From Leptospira wolffii serovar Khorat str. Khorat-H2 (GTDB lineage: Bacteria > Spirochaetota > Leptospiria > Leptospirales > Leptospiraceae): 64,000 nt of DNA. The DNA is taken from assembly GCF_000306115.2 (NCBI RefSeq), contig NZ_AKWX02000007.1:906001-970000 (forward strand). Direction: 5' to 3'. Under the pieces are notes generated by a model. It made no database searches. It saw only the letters and a list, made by a program, of their open reading frames with translations, and was not told the DNA's origin. Positions 59,487 to 64,000 of this stretch are shown one piece after another. Both the position numbers and the translations under genes were made by a program. Every line of letters starts with the position of its first letter. The first letter of the stretch is position 1.

Positions 59487-60703
59487 ATTTCGAAATTCTT
59501 TTAGGAATCGGAGCCGCGGTTTTCGTTCTGATTTTTTTGACCTATGTTCTCGCTCCCACCAAAGGACAGACGAATCTATTCTTCTGGTCCGTTCTGCTCG
59601 TAATTTGTGCCGGACTGAATTTCGCGGTTTGGTTTATACGAGGCTGGGACGACGCGACTACTCTCCAGTGGGTTTTGATAGAAGCCACCACATTCGTAGG
59701 ATCCTTATTGATCTCTTCGAGTAGAACGACAAAATCCTTTCCGATCGCTTGGAAGTTCCTACTGATCAATTCCTTCGGTCTGGGTATCGCGTTTCTGGGA
59801 ATCGTCCTAATCATGGCTTCCTTGCATGTGATCAATCAACCGATCGAATATTTAGCCGCGAATGCATCCTCTCATCCGGAGATCATTTGGGTGGAAATAG
59901 GTTTGTGGCTCGCGATTTTCGGATATACGGCTAAGCTCGGACTTTTTCCGAATCACGTATGGATCGAGGATACTTACGGAGAAAGTCCGACGCAAGTCTC
60001 CTCCTTGCTTTCCGCTTTTATTCCGGTTTCGGTCTGTTTCGCCCTGCGACCTTTCGTTCATCTGGACCACCAATTATTCCCTCATACTTTCAGCGGAGCG
60101 GACGGTTTATTGGTTTTGGGGATATTTACGATTTTATTAAGTATTTTCGCAGTATACGATCGGGACGATATCAGAAGAATTTCCGCAAAAGTCGCCCTTT
60201 TTCATACGGGAGCTTTGGCCGTATTTCTTTGGATGGACCTGAGCGAGACGGTCTTTCTATACATGATGGCCACTAATCTCGTGGTGAAATCCCTTCTGTT
60301 CATAAGCATGGGGATCGTCCGAATGGACGCCGGCAAAAGGGAATTGGGTAAAATCATACAAGCCGATTCCATTCACAAGCCGGCTCTTTCCCTTTTCATT
60401 CTGGCCCTCTTTTTAGCGTTTGTGATGCCGGGCTCTCCCATTTTCGTAACGGATATCGTTCTGATCAAATCCGGACAGATCGGAGGAAAGTCGTTCGTTA
60501 TCTTGGTTCCGATCTTAGGCCTGGTGTTCTTCGGAGTAATGTTGTATAAACTTGCCCCTCTCTTGAACATCAAGGGCAGACCATTCCAAAAGGAAGTCGC
60601 CACCATTCTCCGAATCCGAATGACGAACGGATTCTTCCTGTTGTTTATTCTCCTTAGCACCGGTTGCTGGGGATTCTACCTTCTATTGCAGGGAATATTA
60701 TGA
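59483..60703 (+). CDS. HyfF-like (NuoL/M/N type) antiporter subunit
   Basis: A 406-residue membrane subunit like HyfF, the second antiporter-type protein of the set. The central channel motif GYTAKLGLFPNHVWIEDTYG with K151 and H158, and E67 in the earlier helix, are kept. Hydrogenase-4 HyfF is longer; here the N-terminal helices are shortened. The start overlaps the HyfE-like gene and the stop overlaps the HyfG-like start, both by four bases. Confidence 0.9.
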   Translation: MNFEILLGIGAAVFVLIFLTYVLAPTKGQTNLFFWSVLLVICAGLNFAVWFIRGWDDATTLQWVLIEATTFVGSLLISSSRTTKSFPIAWKFLLINSFGLGIAFLGIVLIMASLHVINQPIEYLAANASSHPEIIWVEIGLWLAIFGYTAKLGLFPNHVWIEDTYGESPTQVSSLLSAFIPVSVCFALRPFVHLDHQLFPHTFSGADGLLVLGIFTILLSIFAVYDRDDIRRISAKVALFHTGALAVFLWMDLSETVFLYMMATNLVVKSLLFISMGIVRMDAGKRELGKIIQADSIHKPALSLFILALFLAFVMPGSPIFVTDIVLIKSGQIGGKSFVILVPILGLVFFGVMLYKLAPLLNIKGRPFQKEVATILRIRMTNGFFLLFILLSTGCWGFYLLLQGIL

Positions 60704-62118
60704 AGAACGTAACCGGAATTTTTCAGACATCCGAAACCAAGCAAACCCATAGATTCTGGCTGACCAAAGACGGAATCGAAAGAGAAACGTTATCCAAGAC
60801 CTCCGATAAGAAGCTATATGAAGATTCCGTAAATCCCATATGGGTCCTTAGGCATAGTTTAGGAAACGATCAGGGTCCGGAAGATTATTCTCAGATAGAA
60901 TACGAGAAGTATCTTTCCCAGGATCGAAAACATCTTTTGGATAGATTCGTAACCAAGGACGGAATCAAAGACCTGGTTTACCGAGGCATCAACGTTCCCG
61001 TACCTGCGTCCTTTTATTCTCATGCCGTGGGGCCCATCCATGCCGGCGTCATTGAACCGGGACATTTTCGTTTCATAGTAGAAGGAGAAGAGATTCGTAA
61101 TTTGGACATCCGCCTAGGATTCCAATACAGAGGACTTCTGGAGAAAATGAAGGGTTTAAACAAAGACTCGATCGCTCCGTATGCGGAAGCGATCTCCGGA
61201 GATTCCAGTATAGCTTATGCGATCGCTTTCAGTAAGGCCTTCGAGGAGGCTCACGATATCCAAGTCCCGGAAGAAGTGAATTTTGCAAGAACGGTTCTAC
61301 TAGAGGTCGAAAGGATTGCGATCCATATCGGAGATTTGGGAGCAATCGCGGGTGACGTAGGATATTATCCTCTCCAAGGAATTTGCTCCATGCAAAGGGG
61401 AGTCCCCCTAGGAGTCATGGAAGCCTTGACCGGAAACCGGTTCGGAAGAGGCGCTCTTTCCGCAGGAAAGGTACGCTTAAGAAAGGATCTTTCCGAATCT
61501 TTCCTTTCCGAACTGACAAAAAGAATCTCCGACGTTACAGAAGAAATCGCAGGTCACTTCGAAAGAGCCGCCGCGAAATCCACGAACAGAGAGAGACTGC
61601 AGATCTGCGGAGTCATCACTCATAAGCAGATCAGGGATCTTGGATTCGTGGGAATGGTGGAAAAATGCGCGGGGATCTCCAGGGATCTCAGACAACACGA
61701 TTCGACTTATTCTCTGGCGGGAGAAAATATCAATTTAACCTTGGATTCCGGACAGATGAAAGGGGACGCTTGGTCCAGATTCTATCTAAGATACGAGGAA
61801 TTGAAGAATAGCGGCAAGTGGCTGACCAGGGCAATTCCTCTTCTGAAGAATTTCACATCCTCCTACGAAGCATTCCAAAAATCGAAAGTAGGCAAGGCCA
61901 AGCCGGGGGTTTACCACGGAGCGGTCGAAGGCTGGAGAGGTCCAGTGCTCGCAGCTTTCCAACTCAAATCCTCGGGAGAAATCGCGGAAGCCTATGTCAG
62001 AGATCCTTCCGTATTGAATTGGCATGCCCTGGAATTAGCGGTCCGCGGCGAAAACATTGGGGATTTCCCTTTAAACAATAAATCTTTCAATCTTAGTTAT
62101 GTAGGGGTGGATCTATGA
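60700..62118 (+). CDS. HyfG-like (NuoCD type) large subunit lacking NiFe ligands
   Basis: A 472-residue soluble subunit. The first 100 residues are a reduced NuoC-like part, and the rest is NuoD/HyfG-like, starting GPIHAGVIEPGHFRF. In hydrogenases two CxxC motifs bind nickel and iron. Here the first is S166-G-D-S169 and the second is D-P-S437-V-L-N440, so all four cysteines are absent. It cannot be a NiFe hydrogenase. This loss is also known in complex I and in the hydrogenase-related Ehr complexes. The ATG at 60700 overlaps the HyfF-like stop; the frame upstream of it lies inside that gene. Confidence 0.92.
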   Translation: MKNVTGIFQTSETKQTHRFWLTKDGIERETLSKTSDKKLYEDSVNPIWVLRHSLGNDQGPEDYSQIEYEKYLSQDRKHLLDRFVTKDGIKDLVYRGINVPVPASFYSHAVGPIHAGVIEPGHFRFIVEGEEIRNLDIRLGFQYRGLLEKMKGLNKDSIAPYAEAISGDSSIAYAIAFSKAFEEAHDIQVPEEVNFARTVLLEVERIAIHIGDLGAIAGDVGYYPLQGICSMQRGVPLGVMEALTGNRFGRGALSAGKVRLRKDLSESFLSELTKRISDVTEEIAGHFERAAAKSTNRERLQICGVITHKQIRDLGFVGMVEKCAGISRDLRQHDSTYSLAGENINLTLDSGQMKGDAWSRFYLRYEELKNSGKWLTRAIPLLKNFTSSYEAFQKSKVGKAKPGVYHGAVEGWRGPVLAAFQLKSSGEIAEAYVRDPSVLNWHALELAVRGENIGDFPLNNKSFNLSYVGVDL

Positions 62119-62930
62119 AACAACTCCAAGAACTCTGGAATATTCTTAGTCCCGCAAAGAATCTTAATTTCGAGAAGCTATCGGTCTCAAATCCGAATGC
62201 GCGGGGAATCCCCATCCCGAATCCGAAAAAAGGGAGCTTCCATCTGGACAAGTCCGTAGAGAAAATCTGCCCGACGGGAGGACTCAAGGTCACCTCCAAT
62301 AAGGAAGTCACTTTCGATTACGGTGCATGTTTGCAATGCGGTCATTGTGTGGAAGCGGCCCCCGACCAACTGGAAAATTCCGGTTTCATTCACGTGTATT
62401 CCGTAGATAGGGAAGCATTAAAAGTTCGTTATATAGACGGAGTGCCCCAAGGCTACGAGGAGAATATCTCGGAAGAAGTCGAGCAATTCCGCAAGATCAC
62501 CAAGAATACTGGATTTCAATTCCGAGAAGTCGCAGCCAGCGGGAACAACGCGACGGAGGCGGAGATCAATGCCAGCTTTAACGCAGTTTTCGATAGCGAA
62601 GCAAGCATGGTAAGAGTGGTCGCCTCTCCCAAACACGCGGATGCCGTAGTTTACGCGGGCCCAGTCGGTCCTAATATGGAAATCCCTCTTCAAGTAGCCT
62701 GGGATACGATGCCCGGTCCGAAGGCTTTAATCGCGGCGGGAACGGAAGCGGTTTCCGGAGGTTTATTCCAGAGAGGAAGACTTCCGAAAGAACCGGATCT
62801 GTTCATAGGAGGAGATCCTCCTAGACCGGATGTGCTTATAAGCGCATTTCGTTATTTGATGGGAAGAAGAAAGTTCTCCTTCAGGGAAGAACTTTCCAAA
62901 TTCATTGCCGAGCGAAGATCTAAACCTTAA
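62115..62930 (+). CDS. HyfI-like (NuoB type) subunit fused to a ferredoxin domain
   Basis: A 271-residue protein with two parts. Residues of about 45-90 form a ferredoxin-like domain with C52 (CPTGG) and C72-x-x-C75-x-x-C78, enough for one [4Fe-4S] cluster. Residues of about 140-250 match NuoB/HyfI (RVVASPKHADAVVYAGPVG and MPGPKALIAAGT). The four cysteines that hold the N2-type cluster are replaced by N144, T147, E211 and D234. The fold motifs are otherwise well kept. It overlaps the HyfG-like gene by 4 bp and is the last gene of the run. Confidence 0.9.
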   Translation: MKQLQELWNILSPAKNLNFEKLSVSNPNARGIPIPNPKKGSFHLDKSVEKICPTGGLKVTSNKEVTFDYGACLQCGHCVEAAPDQLENSGFIHVYSVDREALKVRYIDGVPQGYEENISEEVEQFRKITKNTGFQFREVAASGNNATEAEINASFNAVFDSEASMVRVVASPKHADAVVYAGPVGPNMEIPLQVAWDTMPGPKALIAAGTEAVSGGLFQRGRLPKEPDLFIGGDPPRPDVLISAFRYLMGRRKFSFREELSKFIAERRSKP

Positions 62931-62948
62931 ATCTCCCACCCTAAAGTT

Positions 62949-64000
62949 TTACGCAGAGGTGATCATTTCCCCTGCGTAAAACGCTTCTTTCGTCTTCAAA
63001 CCGATCCCGGAAAATTTATCCTCTCCGTTTATATCCGAAATCACGTCGGTAGGATAAGAAATACTCGGGTCCAATTTCGTATGGATCGGATAAAATCTTT
63101 TTTGATCCAGATAAGAATATGAAGTCAAGATCACGACTTCCTCTTGGTTTCGAAAGACCGCTTCCAAATTCCGAACCATGGTATTCACTCTAGAGGAAAC
63201 GTTTTCGTTAAAATCTTCCCAGCTTCTGATCTCACCGGAAATCTCCACATTCAAATGAACGATAATAGGGTAGGGCTTAGGATCATTCTGTCTATTCTTC
63301 TCCAAAACCTTTTTGGCAACGAGTAGCGCGTCGATATCGTCCCCTCTCCCGGTCTTTACCAGAACCGCTTTATTTCTTTGTAATAATTCGAAGCCTTCTC
63401 CGTAGCAGATCAGTTCTTCCGCATGGTCCAAATGTTTCCAACGTTCTTCGGCAGGTAACTTGGAAAGTTTACGCTTTTGGTTCAGTGTATAGGCGACATT
63501 CCATATAATCTGATATAATAAACCAGGAAGAAGCGTAGCAGGCAGATCCTTGATTCCCGAAAGTTTCCCGTAAACTGCGTGAAATAGATCCGGTTGTATC
63601 AATTTTTGGGAATCGATTTCTCCTGAGGAGATGATAGCGGAAATCTCACGAATCAAAAAGGACTTCAGGGAAAGGGAAGTCTGGAAATCCGCATAAAAAT
63701 ACGGAATCTTTCCGGCAAATAATTCTTCCGGAGTCTTAAATCCCACATTTTTGGAAATCGCAGGATCCTTAATTTTATATTTTAAAAAAGCGGAATGGAA
63801 TATCTCGGAAGGTTCGTTAAAGCCGAAATTTGCCACTATTTCCTGGGAATCTATAACGGTTCCGTCATCGAACTCCAGAGTCTCGGACATCAGATCCGTA
63901 TTCGTGATCCCTTCTATCACATAAAGTTGTTCTTTAGAAAAGACTTTTCTAACCGCTTCCGCCTGTTCCCTGATGGCGGCGCGAGCTGCCTCCTCGTTCC
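62949..64000 (-). CDS. Hypothetical protein, 5' end beyond the window
   Basis: The frame is open from the stop at 62949 to the window edge, so the N-terminus lies beyond base 64000; a GTG at 63920 is in frame but need not be the start. At least 350 residues, soluble and mixed alpha/beta. Features seen include ELICYGEGFELLQRNKAVL followed by KTGRGDDIDALLVAKKVL, and a later EEVVILTSYSYLDQKRFYP. I recognise no family. It converges on the Hyf-like operon with only 18 bp between stops. Confidence 0.75.
   Translation of the reverse strand, partial: NEEAARAAIREQAEAVRKVFSKEQLYVIEGITNTDLMSETLEFDDGTVIDSQEIVANFGFNEPSEIFHSAFLKYKIKDPAISKNVGFKTPEELFAGKIPYFYADFQTSLSLKSFLIREISAIISSGEIDSQKLIQPDLFHAVYGKLSGIKDLPATLLPGLLYQIIWNVAYTLNQKRKLSKLPAEERWKHLDHAEELICYGEGFELLQRNKAVLVKTGRGDDIDALLVAKKVLEKNRQNDPKPYPIIVHLNVEISGEIRSWEDFNENVSSRVNTMVRNLEAVFRNQEEVVILTSYSYLDQKRFYPIHTKLDPSISYPTDVISDINGEDKFSGIGLKTKEAFYAGEMITSA

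Noticed and set aside
56300..62930. Functional hydrogenase 4 / formate hydrogenlyase
   Set aside because: The NiFe ligand cysteines are absent from the large subunit, and no formate dehydrogenase or hydrogenase maturation gene is in the window.

Overview
The window reads as chromosome of a Leptospira species (phylum Spirochaetota). This rests on the 2-isopropylmalate-synthase-like gene at 31144, which carries the citramalate-synthase pyruvate pocket known from Leptospira interrogans, on a Leptospira-type gspN, on spirochaete-style lipoboxes, and on the mix of ATG, GTG and TTG starts. The moderate GC content suggests a species outside the low-GC pathogen group. That placement is inference; no rRNA is present.

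Layout. 1-13.4 kb: the end of an unknown gene, a LysM/M23 peptidase, then an unbroken type II secretion operon gspC to gspN on the + strand. 14-17.6 kb: a B12-dependent ribonucleotide reductase on the - strand, then tRNA-Asn. 18.6-21.4 kb: a small exported protein and an M19-type dipeptidase with two N-terminal cysteine repeats. 21.5-23.7 kb: a histidine kinase and LytTR regulator pair. 23.8-30.7 kb: small membrane proteins, exonuclease VII (xseA/xseB), an AI-2E-type permease, a DedA protein and an APP1-like protein. 30.8-36.9 kb: Smr, cimA, pth, xerC, hslV, hslU and an RDD protein, mostly overlapping or tightly spaced. 37-41 kb: an unknown protein, a free-standing lipoyl domain, a phosphoesterase and Mrp. 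41-45.2 kb: four consecutive exported envelope proteins. 45.2-49.7 kb: ubiX/ubiA, a ferritin-like diiron protein, a Lys-rich exported protein and ychF. 49.8-51.4 kb: a membrane-bound AraC-type regulator.

51.9-62.9 kb is the most unusual part. An SbtA-type bicarbonate permease, a SulP transporter without a STAS domain and an outer-membrane porin are followed by six tightly linked genes resembling hydrogenase-4 / complex I (HyfB, C, E, F, G, I). The large subunit has lost all four NiFe-binding cysteines. The NuoB/HyfI-like subunit has lost all four cysteines for the N2-type cluster, but it has gained an N-terminal one-cluster ferredoxin domain. The membrane ion-channel motifs are kept. The set therefore looks like an ion-translocating complex without a hydrogenase site, physically linked to inorganic carbon uptake. 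The function is inferred, not shown. The window ends inside an unrecognised gene on the - strand.
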